The notes beneath the pieces were generated by a model. It did not search any database. It was not told where the DNA came from and was given only the letters and a program-made list of their open reading frames with translations. Below are positions 7,717 to 15,178 of a DNA stretch of 28,976 nt, one piece after another. Each line of letters begins with the position of its first letter. Positions within the stretch are counted from its first letter, which is position 1. The stretch comes from Stomatobaculum sp. (GTDB lineage: Bacteria; Bacillota_A; Clostridia; Lachnospirales; Lachnospiraceae): positions 1 to 28,976 of the forward strand of contig JAFSYO010000032.1 in NCBI GenBank assembly GCA_017449925.1. The letters are read 5' to 3'. A program made the translations under genes and the position numbers.

Positions 7717-7823
7717 GAAATAAAAGAATAAATATATGTAATTGTTTCTGGGTTACGTTTTTTATGTTTACCTGATCTTTATGTTTGTATTTTAGCAAAG
7801 AGGCCTGCACATCATCCGTCAAA

Positions 7824-7860
7824 AAAAGACCCGGAAAACTGAAGTTTTCCAGGTCTTTTT
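7824..7860 (-). terminator. Rho-independent terminator of pgi
   Basis: A 14-bp stem with one mismatch (7827-7840 with 7843-7856) is followed on the minus strand by seven T residues. It lies about 90 nt downstream of the pgi stop. The plus strand also reads into five T residues, so it may work both ways. Confidence 0.85.
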
Positions 7861-7945
7861 GATGATATTATGTATGGCTTTTAAACCTGTTTCACGAGGG
7901 GCCGGGGCGTGGTACGTTGTTTGCGGACGCCGCGTGTCAGGATCC

Positions 7946-9526
7946 TCAGATCTCCAGCAGATCGCTGTAGACCTTCAGGGCGCCGGCAGTGTCATGGGCC
8001 AGGACTTTCTTTGCCAGGATCTTGCCGAGCTGCACGCCTTCCTGGTCGAAGGAGTTCACGTTCCACACGAAGCCCTGGAACATGACCTTGTTCTCGAAGT
8101 GAGCAAGGAGCGCGCCGAGGGATTCCGGAGTCAGCTGGTCGCCGATGATGATGCTGGAGGGACGGCCGCCGACGAAGTTCTTGTTCTTGTTCTCATCCTC
8201 CTTGCCGCAGGCGAAGGCCATGATCTGGGCTGCAACGTTGGCGCAGAGTTTCTGCTGGCTGGTGCTGTCCTGGATCACGACGTCGGTGCCGATCTGGCTC
8301 TTCTTGAAGCCGATGAACTGCATGGGGACGATATCCGTGCCCTGGTGCAGGAGCTGATAGAAGGAGTGCTGGCCGTTGGTGCCGGGCTCACCGAAGATGA
8401 TGGGGCCGGTGGCATAGTTGACCGGCTCGCCGAAGCGGTTCACGGACTTGCCGTTGGACTCCATATCCAGCTGCTGCAGGTGCGCCGGGAAGCGGGCCAG
8501 AGCCTGGGAGTAGGGCAGGACCGCGGTCTCGGGATAGCCGAGGAAGTTCCTCTCGTAAACGCCGATCAGGGCATCCAGCAGGGAGGAGTTCTTGAAGATA
8601 TCCCTTTCAGCTGCTGTCTTATCCTGCTCCGCCGCACCGGCAAGGATGCGGTCAAAGATCTCCGGGCCGACGGCCAGGGACAGGATCGCGCCGCCTACTG
8701 CGGAAGAGGAAGAGTAACGGCCGCCGATATAGTCGTCCATGAAGAATGCTGCAAGGTAATCGCTGCTCTTTGCCAGCGGAGAGGTCTCGGAGGTGACGGC
8801 GATCATGTGCTTCGATGCGTCAAGTCCCGCGTTCTTCAGGGCGTCCTTCACGAAGGATTCGTTGGTCAGGGTCTCCAGGGTGGTTCCGGACTTGGAGACG
8901 AGGACGAAAATGGAGCGGGCCACATCGATGGATTTCAGCACAGCGGCAGCATCGTCCGGGTCTACGTTGCTGATGACTTTCGCTTCCATCTTGAAGTTGC
9001 CGGTGGCCTTCGCCCAGTTCTCGAGGGCGATGTACAGGGCGCGGGGACCCAGGTCGGAGCCGCCGATACCGATCTGCACGGCAGTGGTGAACTTCTCGCC
9101 GGCTTCATTGGTAATCTCGCCGGCGTGGACTTTCTTCGCGAACTCTGCGATGTTCGCCTGGACGCCGGTGTAGAATTCTCTTTTGTTCACGCCGTCGGCG
9201 ATCACATCGTTTCCGAGCTGGCCGCGGCACAGCTGGTGAAGCACCAGGCGCTTCTCACCGGTGTTGATGACTTCGCCGTTGTAAAGGGCTTCGAACTTCT
9301 CGATGAGCTGCTGCTCCTCCGCAAGTCCGGCCAGATCGCCGAGGATGGCATCATCGACCGCTTTTGCTGCATAGTTGTAGGAAAGGCCAGCAGCCATCGG
9401 AACAGTGTATTTCTTTGCGCGTTCTGCGCCGCTTTCGCCGGCCATCACTTCCTGAAGGTTCACCTTCTTTGCGGCCTGGAGCTTCCCGTAGGAGTCAAGT
9501 TTGTCAAAGTTTTTCCATGAAACCAT
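7946..9526 (-). CDS. pgi: Glucose-6-phosphate isomerase
   Basis: The enzyme interconverts glucose-6-phosphate and fructose-6-phosphate in glycolysis/gluconeogenesis in the cytosol. At 526 residues it matches the long bacterial/eukaryotic-type PGI. The two SIS domains are visible: phosphate-binding SKSGTT (211-216), GGRYS (268-272), MESNGK with base Glu356, the signature FGEPGTNGQHSF with His387, and the final signature FDQEGVQLGK with Lys502. All catalytic residues expected from the rabbit enzyme are present. The start ATG at 9526 has GGAGG about eight nt upstream. It is monocistronic, with a consensus -10 upstream and a strong terminator downstream. Confidence 0.97.
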   Translation of the reverse strand: MVSWKNFDKLDSYGKLQAAKKVNLQEVMAGESGAERAKKYTVPMAAGLSYNYAAKAVDDAILGDLAGLAEEQQLIEKFEALYNGEVINTGEKRLVLHQLCRGQLGNDVIADGVNKREFYTGVQANIAEFAKKVHAGEITNEAGEKFTTAVQIGIGGSDLGPRALYIALENWAKATGNFKMEAKVISNVDPDDAAAVLKSIDVARSIFVLVSKSGTTLETLTNESFVKDALKNAGLDASKHMIAVTSETSPLAKSSDYLAAFFMDDYIGGRYSSSSAVGGAILSLAVGPEIFDRILAGAAEQDKTAAERDIFKNSSLLDALIGVYERNFLGYPETAVLPYSQALARFPAHLQQLDMESNGKSVNRFGEPVNYATGPIIFGEPGTNGQHSFYQLLHQGTDIVPMQFIGFKKSQIGTDVVIQDSTSQQKLCANVAAQIMAFACGKEDENKNKNFVGGRPSSIIIGDQLTPESLGALLAHFENKVMFQGFVWNVNSFDQEGVQLGKILAKKVLAHDTAGALKVYSDLLEI

Positions 9527-9552
9527 GATGCGACCTCCTGTTTATTCTATAG

Positions 9553-9558
9553 ATTATA
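9553..9558 (-). promoter_or_regulatory. -10 element upstream of pgi
   Basis: The minus strand reads TATAAT about 27 nt before the pgi start codon. No convincing -35 sits at 16-18 nt, so only the -10 is marked. Confidence 0.4.
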
Positions 9559-9617
9559 TGGACATTCTCCACTGATTTTATTGTACAATCCGGAGACACA
9601 AAATTCAAGAAAGTGAG

Positions 9618-9833
9618 ATGATGATTCCGGCGTCAAAAGGTCTGTTTTCCGAGGCAGATCGTAAGAGGGCGAAGAGCGGAACGATCCGGGAATCATATAT
9701 GGTCCTGATGGACCGTGCCATGGAAAGTGTCATTGACAGATCCGGGCACCCGCTCCGCACAGAAAGGCTCCCGGGATATACTGTAGGCAAAGCAACTGTT
9801 AACAAAAGGGTATGGAAGGAGAAAAACAAATGA
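9618..9833 (+). CDS. Possible small basic protein translationally coupled to the next gene
   Basis: A 71-codon frame fills part of the 303-nt gap between pgi and the secreted-protein gene. The product would be basic and soluble (ends VNKRVWKEKNK) and resembles nothing I know. In favour: its stop overlaps the next start as ATGA (9830-9833), the usual coupling arrangement, and AAGTGAG lies just before its ATG. Against: the site is weak, no clear promoter is visible, and the region may simply be leader sequence. The rest of 9527-9617 holds only the pgi leader and promoter. Confidence 0.3.
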   Translation: MMIPASKGLFSEADRKRAKSGTIRESYMVLMDRAMESVIDRSGHPLRTERLPGYTVGKATVNKRVWKEKNK

Positions 9834-10378
9834 AGAAACTTTTGGCGGCAGCCCTGGCGGCTGTAATGATGGTGACGATGGCGGCCCCTGCATTTGCGTC
9901 GCACTGGGAGTGCCAGCAGTCCGGCGAGTGGATGCTGGTGCTGGACAACGGCAACTATGCAACGAACCAGTGGGTCTATGACTCCGGGCTGTATTATTTC
10001 GTCGGACCGAACGGGGTCATGCTGAGATACAACTATACGCCGGACGGCTACTGGGTCAACAGGGACGGCGTATATGAAGCGAAGTGGGGACGGCGGACGG
10101 ACGAAACGGAGCCATACAGAAACACGACCTACAGCGGGATTTATGATTACACGTTTTACAAGGACACCTACGGGGACGGCAACGTGCACTGGAGCATGAC
10201 CGAATCCTATGCGGGATCCAGGATCGCCACCTATGAACTGTATCCCATGAGCGGTTTTTCCTATGAGATCCTGGACAGATCCGGATACTGCATGGGATAT
10301 TTGAGCGTGGACAGATTCCGCGATACAGTATATGTTTCCATGGGAAATGACACCCAGGTCTGCAATGCGCCCTATTAA
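9830..10378 (+). CDS. Small secreted protein with a cell-wall-binding-like repeat
   Basis: This 182-residue protein begins with a textbook signal peptide (KK, then a hydrophobic Ala/Val/Met run, cleavage probably after APAFA near residue 23). The mature part starts with one or two aromatic/Gly repeats, WVYDSGLYYFVGPNGVM and YWVNRDGVY at about 45-80, resembling choline/cell-wall-binding repeats. A C-terminal domain of about 90 residues rich in Tyr, Asp and Ser follows; it matches no fold I recognise. No LPxTG anchor is present. AAGGAG lies seven to eight nt before the ATG at 9830. It is terminated separately from the debranching enzyme gene. Surface display by non-covalent wall binding is inferred. 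Confidence 0.72.
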   Translation: MKKLLAAALAAVMMVTMAAPAFASHWECQQSGEWMLVLDNGNYATNQWVYDSGLYYFVGPNGVMLRYNYTPDGYWVNRDGVYEAKWGRRTDETEPYRNTTYSGIYDYTFYKDTYGDGNVHWSMTESYAGSRIATYELYPMSGFSYEILDRSGYCMGYLSVDRFRDTVYVSMGNDTQVCNAPY

Positions 10379-10422
10379 AACAGCTTCTGGGGGAATGATC
10401 ATCTGAATAGAGAAAAGACTGA

Positions 10423-10450
10423 GGGGTCCGGCGTCATGCCGGACCCTTTT
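10423..10450 (+). terminator. Rho-independent terminator after the secreted-protein gene
   Basis: GGGTCCGGC (10424-10432) and GCCGGACCC (10438-10446) form a perfect nine-bp stem with a five-nt loop, followed by TTTT. Confidence 0.85.
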
Positions 10451-10522
10451 CAGATTGCAGGAGCCTGTGTAAATTTGCCCTGCGGAGTATGGGGCCGTCT
10501 GCGGTCAAAGCAGTATTTCGTG

Positions 10523-10531
10523 TGTTATAAT
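10523..10531 (+). promoter_or_regulatory. Extended -10 promoter of the debranching enzyme gene
   Basis: TGT directly before TATAAT (10526-10531) forms an extended -10, about 42 nt before the ATG. A -35 is weak. Confidence 0.5.
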
Positions 10532-10572
10532 GATTAAAGAAACCGGCACACGCCACCGGAAGGAAGGGAAGC

Positions 10573-12681
10573 ATGATCAGGAAAAAGACAAATGTAAGCG
10601 GCCCGGAACGGGAGCAGGATTTCCAGACGACATGGACCACCGTGTCAGGGGAGCTGCGCCTTGTTCCCATGGACAAATCCGGCGGCTTTTCTGTGCGCCC
10701 GGGGATCTATGAATTCCGCGGCGCCATGGCGCTGAGGGGCGGGGTGAATTTCACTGTGCACTCCTCTGAAGCGACTGCGGTGACGCTGGTCCTCTTCCAC
10801 AGGGAAGAAAACGAACCTTACGCCAGGATTCCCTTCCCGGAGCATTACAGGATCGGCGATGTCTGGGCTATGATCGTTTTCGGGCTGGACATTGAAGATT
10901 TTGAGTATGCTTACTGCGTGGACGGTCCCTGGGATCCGAAAAAGGGCCTGCTGTTTGACAAGAATAAATATCTCCTGGACATCTACGCCCGGGCCGTGAC
11001 GGGACAGAGTACCTGGGGAGTGAAGAACAGCGGCTTTTACAAGGCGCGGGTGGTGCGCAACAACTTTGACTGGGGAAAGGAGAGTTTCCCCGCCATCCGT
11101 ATGGAAGACCTTGTGATCTACGAGCTGCATGTGCGGGGCTTCACGAAGCACGATTCTTCCGGCGTCTCGGCGCCCGGGACCTTCCGGGGGCTGATGGAGA
11201 AGATCCCGTACCTGAAGGCGCTGGGGATCAATGCGGTGGAGCTGATGCCGGTGTTTGAATTCGACGAGAGTGCCGACGTCAGAGAGTACAACGGCAGGCT
11301 TCTCATGGACTACTGGGGCTATAACTCCGTAAGTTTCTTCGCACCGAACACCAGCTACGCCGCGGCGCTGGAGTACAACCGGGAAGGGAACGAGATGAAG
11401 ACCCTTATCCGGGAGCTTCATAAGAACGGCATCGAAGTCATCCTGGACGTAGTCTATAATCACACGGCGGAGGGGGACGCCAAAGGTCCGGTCATTTCCT
11501 ACAAGGGCTTTGACAACCAGATCTACTATCTTCTGACGCCGGAGGGAAAATACTATAACTTCAGCGGCTGCGGGAACAGCGTGAACTGCAACCACCCGGT
11601 GGTGCAGGACCTGATCCTGGAGAGTCTGCGCTACTGGACCACCGCTTATCATGTGGATGGTTTCCGTTTCGATCTGGCCAGTATCCTGGGGAGGAACGAG
11701 GACGGGACACCGATGAACAGTCCGCCCATCCTGGAGCGTCTTGCCTGCGATCCAGTGCTGAGCGATGTCAAGCTGATCGCGGAAGCCTGGGATGCGGGCG
11801 GCCTGTACCAGATAGGAGGCTTCAGCTACCGCGGGCGCTGGGCGGAGTGGAACGGCAGGTACCGCGACGATCTGCGGAATTTCCTGAAGGGTGACTTCGG
11901 TCTCTGGCAGAGCGCTGCAGAGCGTATCACCGGTTCCCGGGACATCTACGACCCGGTGCGGAGGGGCTTCAACGCCTCTGTAAATTTCATCACCTGCCAT
12001 GACGGATTTACTCTGAATGACCTGTACTCCTATGCGGGAAAGCACAATGAGGAGAACGGGTGGTCCAACGCCGACGGCAGCGACGACAACCGGAGCTGGA
12101 ACTGCGGCGCCGAGGGAGAGACCCAGGACGAGAGCATCAACCGCCTGAGAAGAAAACTGATGCGGAATGCGATGACCGTGCTGATGTTAAGCCGCGGTAC
12201 CCCCATGATGCTGTCAGGCGACGAATTCATGAATTCCCAGAGAGGCAACAACAACGCGTACTGCCAGGACAACGAGATCTCGTGGCTGGACTGGGGAGAC
12301 CTGGAGCGGAACCGGGGCTTCCACGACTATGTGCAGGCGCTGATCAGTTTCCGCAAGGCGCACCCCGTGGTCCGGGTGAAGCATGGAGACTGCTCCCTGG
12401 GGCTGCCTGAGATCCGGATCCTTGAACCTTCTGCGGATTCCCGCACTCTGGGGATCGTCTACGCCGGAAGGACGGAAGACAGAAAAGCGGACGATGTGAT
12501 ACTTCTTGCGATGAATGTGTTCTGGGAACCCCAGACCCTGCGGCTGCCGGACGGCAGATGCTGGCGCGTGGAGATGGACACCGAACAGGAAGACGGTGGG
12601 GCAGGCGGACAGCGGACTGTACGCGGGGAGATACGCCTGGCGCCGAGGTCCATACAGGTGCTGGTGCTCTGCGGAGAGTGA
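10573..12681 (+). CDS. glgX: Glycogen debranching enzyme / isoamylase (GH13)
   Basis: This 702-residue enzyme hydrolyses alpha-1,6 branch linkages in glycogen or similar glucans. An N-terminal CBM48/isoamylase domain covers about 50-145. The catalytic TIM barrel follows with family regions DVVYNH (292-297), DGFRFDLAS with nucleophile Asp367, LIAEAWD with acid/base Glu404, and FITCHDGF with stabiliser Asp477. A C-terminal beta domain ends the protein (about 600-702). All catalytic residues are intact, and the length is normal for GlgX/isoamylase-type proteins. AGGAAG precedes the ATG at 10573. No other glycogen gene is in the window; pgi nearby handles the resulting sugar phosphates only indirectly. 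Confidence 0.93.
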   Translation: MIRKKTNVSGPEREQDFQTTWTTVSGELRLVPMDKSGGFSVRPGIYEFRGAMALRGGVNFTVHSSEATAVTLVLFHREENEPYARIPFPEHYRIGDVWAMIVFGLDIEDFEYAYCVDGPWDPKKGLLFDKNKYLLDIYARAVTGQSTWGVKNSGFYKARVVRNNFDWGKESFPAIRMEDLVIYELHVRGFTKHDSSGVSAPGTFRGLMEKIPYLKALGINAVELMPVFEFDESADVREYNGRLLMDYWGYNSVSFFAPNTSYAAALEYNREGNEMKTLIRELHKNGIEVILDVVYNHTAEGDAKGPVISYKGFDNQIYYLLTPEGKYYNFSGCGNSVNCNHPVVQDLILESLRYWTTAYHVDGFRFDLASILGRNEDGTPMNSPPILERLACDPVLSDVKLIAEAWDAGGLYQIGGFSYRGRWAEWNGRYRDDLRNFLKGDFGLWQSAAERITGSRDIYDPVRRGFNASVNFITCHDGFTLNDLYSYAGKHNEENGWSNADGSDDNRSWNCGAEGETQDESINRLRRKLMRNAMTVLMLSRGTPMMLSGDEFMNSQRGNNNAYCQDNEISWLDWGDLERNRGFHDYVQALISFRKAHPVVRVKHGDCSLGLPEIRILEPSADSRTLGIVYAGRTEDRKADDVILLAMNVFWEPQTLRLPDGRCWRVEMDTEQEDGGAGGQRTVRGEIRLAPRSIQVLVLCGE

Positions 12682-12698
12682 GAACAGATATTCAGGAC

Positions 12699-12726
12699 TT
12701 GCTTACGATCTATATCTATATAGAAT
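12699..12726 (+). promoter_or_regulatory. Predicted promoter of the acidic repeat protein/nuclease pair
   Basis: TTGCTT (12699-12704) and TAGAAT (12721-12726) are 16 nt apart in the AT-rich gap after the debranching gene, 25 nt before the next ATG. Confidence 0.4.
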
Positions 12727-12750
12727 ACAGGAAGAAAAGGAGTTTGCCGG

Positions 12751-13062
12751 ATGGATAAGAAGCTGCCGATCCAGGAATATGATATCAAGGCTGTTTCAAG
12801 AACGGAAGAAGATACGACCGGAGATGGAAAAGTGGATACGGTCTCCTTTGATGTCAACGGGGACGGAAGGGCCGATGTCATCGTCATGGACTTTGACGGC
12901 GACGGAGTCCCGGACGCGGAAGTCATTTTCCGGACCGAGGACGATTCCGAGGATCGGAAGGAAATGGAAATTCTGGAAAAGCTGAGCGAGGAAGAAGCTC
13001 AGGGCGAAGAAGAGGATCCGGAGGACGAAGAAGAACCGGACGAAGAGGATGAGGAGAAATAG
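12751..13062 (+). CDS. Small acidic protein with calcium-loop-like repeats
   Basis: The protein has 103 residues and no signal peptide. Residues 22-58 contain three consecutive D-x-x-G-D-G-x-x-D loops (DTTGDGKVD, DVNGDGRAD, DFDGDGVPD) alternating with short beta-type strands, like thrombospondin type 3, dockerin or VCBS/EF-hand-like calcium loops. Residues 60-103 are an almost pure Glu/Asp tail with a long GEEEDPEDEEE-type run. AAGGAG lies eight nt before the ATG. Its stop overlaps the start of the nuclease gene by 14 nt, which implies coupled translation. Divalent metal binding is inferred from the loops. A buffer, inhibitor or partner of the nuclease is possible but untested. Confidence 0.75.
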   Translation: MDKKLPIQEYDIKAVSRTEEDTTGDGKVDTVSFDVNGDGRADVIVMDFDGDGVPDAEVIFRTEDDSEDRKEMEILEKLSEEEAQGEEEDPEDEEEPDEEDEEK

Positions 13063-13810
13063 GCCGGGAAGGATCAGATATCTGCTCATTGCCCTGGCTG
13101 TGCTTCTGTGCCTGTACGGCGTCCCGAGGCTTCTGGCGCCGGAATACGAAAGCGCGGGGAAACTGCCGGGAGCCGCGGAAACCGGAGAACCGGCGGCATT
13201 CTCGAAGAGCATCGCGGAAGATGATCCCCGCTCCATTCCCGACTATGCGGGACAGGATACTCTGGTCCTGAACGGGAACGTCCCGAACTTTACGGAAAGT
13301 GACTTCAGAGAACTGAGCAGTGAGTATTACAGCGAGCCGGATGCCCTGGGGCGCTGCGGCATGGCTTATGCCAGACTGGATCGGAAGATGATGCCGCAGG
13401 GAACGAGAGGAAGTATGGGGGACATCCGCCCCAGCGGCTTCCGGAATGTAAAATATCCGGATCTGATCCAGGATCTGTATCTGTACAACCGCTGTCATCT
13501 CATCGCCTGGTGCCTCACCGGGCAGGAAGGGAGCCTTAAGAACCTGTTCACCGGGACGCGCCATCTCAACAAAGAGCTGATGCTTCCCTATGAAACACAG
13601 ATCGCGTCTTATCTGGACGGTTCCGTCCGTCATGTCCTGTACCGCGTCACTCCGCTTTTCCGCGGAAATGAGCTGGTGTGCAGAGGCGTGGAGCTGGAGG
13701 CCTGTTCCATCGAAGACCGGGGCAGGGATCTCTGCTTCCATGTGTTCCTGTACAATGTCCAGCCTGGCATCGCGATCAACTACAGGACCGGCGAAAGCCG
13801 GAGGGAATGA
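13049..13810 (+). CDS. Membrane-anchored DNA/RNA non-specific endonuclease (DNA-entry type)
   Basis: This 253-residue protein has one N-terminal membrane helix (about 10-29) after a basic start (RRNRPGRIR). An extracytoplasmic beta-beta-alpha-metal nuclease domain follows. The active-site motif is YNRCHLIAW, corresponding to D/N-R-G-H of the NucA/EndA family, with general base His150. The metal-ligand region is KNLFTGTRHLN with Asn173. HVLYRVTPLF and YNVQPGIAINY are typical of clostridial and streptococcal competence-type nucleases. The proposed ATG at 13049 lies inside the preceding gene. No separate strong ribosome site is seen, so translation is probably coupled. It would degrade external DNA for nutrition, uptake or defence. 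A terminator follows. Confidence 0.88.
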   Translation: MRRNRPGRIRYLLIALAVLLCLYGVPRLLAPEYESAGKLPGAAETGEPAAFSKSIAEDDPRSIPDYAGQDTLVLNGNVPNFTESDFRELSSEYYSEPDALGRCGMAYARLDRKMMPQGTRGSMGDIRPSGFRNVKYPDLIQDLYLYNRCHLIAWCLTGQEGSLKNLFTGTRHLNKELMLPYETQIASYLDGSVRHVLYRVTPLFRGNELVCRGVELEACSIEDRGRDLCFHVFLYNVQPGIAINYRTGESRRE

Positions 13811-13842
13811 AATAGACCGAGGGCTTTCAGAAAACAAAAAAG

Positions 13843-13880
13843 AACCGGCCGCACAGGCAGTTTAACTTGTGCGGCCGGTT
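13843..13880. terminator. Bidirectional terminator between convergent genes
   Basis: A perfect 13-bp GC-rich stem (13843-13855 with 13868-13880) lies between the nuclease stop and the convergent MocA-Nudix stop. The plus side runs into TTTT and the minus side into TTCTTTTTT. Confidence 0.9.
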
Positions 13881-13884
13881 TTCA

Positions 13885-15153
13885 TTATATGGTCTTCTGG
13901 ATCCCGACGAAGCGGCGGGGCGGGGCGCCATCACCTGCGTCGGCCCCCGCATCAAGAAGGAGCTGCTTGCTTTCTTCCGGCAGCAGGTGGATCTGGTCAA
14001 GCTGATCCATGGGGACCCAGACATATTCCAGGTGATAGTACTCGGTCTCGGCCGTGTCAAAACCACTGAAGCTGCCCTCGGCAGGAATGCCGGGAGCTGC
14101 TTTCTCTGTCAGGAAACGGACGCGGTAGTAGAAGCAGAGCTGCTGTATGGTACGGCCTTCCCAGGGGAAGAAGAGTTCCCCGATACCGGCGAAATTGACG
14201 ATCTCCATTTCGGAGTGCAGTTCTTCCCGAAGCTCCCGGATCATCGTCTCTTCTGTGTTTTCCAGCGGTTGCACATGCCCGCCGGGGAGGTAGTATTCAT
14301 TTTTGCCGATGGTCCGCTGCATCAGGACTCGTCCCTCATAGATCAGGATGGCGGCGGTCCGCACCGCCAGCGTGAAGCGTAGCTCCGGGATAGTGAACCG
14401 GAGATCGCTCTGCTCCGCGGAGTCCCAGGTCATACTGTTGTTGAGTCCGCCGATGATGTGCATCGGCTCCTCCGCGGCTTCTTCCGGAAGCCGCAGATCT
14501 TCCGGAATCTCAGCTTTTTCGAGACGCTGCAGGTCTTCCGGAGTATCGACATCCTCCAGTTCTCCCGGGAAAAGCGCCTGTACCTCCGTGACAAGATCAG
14601 GATGGCGGTGGATCACTTCTTTTCCGCCGGTGCGGGGCGGCAGGGCGGCAAGCTCCGGGAACAGGGCAGCGGGGAAAAGCACCGGGGAGCCGGCATGCTC
14701 CTGAGAAACAAGGCGGATAATGCGGTCCGGGGATTTTTCAAAGGCTTCCATCATCCTGCGGAGACTTTTTTCCGTGATCAGCGGCTGGTCCGAGAGACAG
14801 AACAGGCAGCCGGCCGGGGCGTTCCTGCCGGAGCAGCCGCTGGGATCTGCTGCGTTCCTGCCGGAAGTGCCGTTTTGTTCCAGGCAGTTCAGTGCGGTCA
14901 GGCCCATGCGGATCGCCTGGTTCCGGTCGGGGAGGTCGTGGAGCAGCACCCGGACGCCCTGCCCGCGGCACCAGGAAGCGATCTCCATGTGCCGGGTCAC
15001 TACAAGACGGTCCTCCGGGCTTCCCTGAAACAGAGGGGCTGTGACCTGAAGAATATTCTGGAACAGAGAGGCGCCGCGGAAGGAGGCCAGAAGCTTGTTG
15101 CCTCCAAAGCGTTTGCCCTCTCCGGAAGCCATGATAATGCATAGTATTCTCAT
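13885..15153 (-). CDS. mocA: MocA-like molybdenum cofactor cytidylyltransferase fused to a Nudix hydrolase
   Basis: The protein is about 422 residues with two domains. Residues 1-215 are a MobA-like nucleotidyltransferase of MocA type: MASGEGKRFGGNK (8-20) for nucleotide binding, LSDQPL (120-125), and DVDTPEDL (201-208). MocA transfers CMP from CTP to molybdopterin, giving the MCD cofactor of xanthine-dehydrogenase-type enzymes. Residues about 256-422 form a Nudix hydrolase with a near-perfect Nudix box, GHVQPLE...RELREEL (292-312), with His in place of the usual second Gly. A GRNA-containing insertion (about 96-112) expands the first domain. The ATG at 15153 is chosen because the Rossmann strand begins right there; an upstream GTG (15195) would overlap the previous gene. 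The hydroxylase genes nearby support the MocA role. The fusion is unusual. Confidence 0.82.
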   Translation of the reverse strand: MRILCIIMASGEGKRFGGNKLLASFRGASLFQNILQVTAPLFQGSPEDRLVVTRHMEIASWCRGQGVRVLLHDLPDRNQAIRMGLTALNCLEQNGTSGRNAADPSGCSGRNAPAGCLFCLSDQPLITEKSLRRMMEAFEKSPDRIIRLVSQEHAGSPVLFPAALFPELAALPPRTGGKEVIHRHPDLVTEVQALFPGELEDVDTPEDLQRLEKAEIPEDLRLPEEAAEEPMHIIGGLNNSMTWDSAEQSDLRFTIPELRFTLAVRTAAILIYEGRVLMQRTIGKNEYYLPGGHVQPLENTEETMIRELREELHSEMEIVNFAGIGELFFPWEGRTIQQLCFYYRVRFLTEKAAPGIPAEGSFSGFDTAETEYYHLEYVWVPMDQLDQIHLLPEESKQLLLDAGADAGDGAPPRRFVGIQKTI

Positions 15154-15178
15154 AATGGCGCCATACACTCCCTTTTGC

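Noticed and set aside
7859..9520. A 553-codon frame on the plus strand opposite pgi
   Set aside because: It is an antisense shadow of a GC-rich gene with every PGI motif on the other strand; its product has no family features and no ribosome site.
10645..12045. A 466-codon minus-strand frame opposite the debranching enzyme
   Set aside because: Shadow of the GH13 gene, whose catalytic residues are all in the plus frame.
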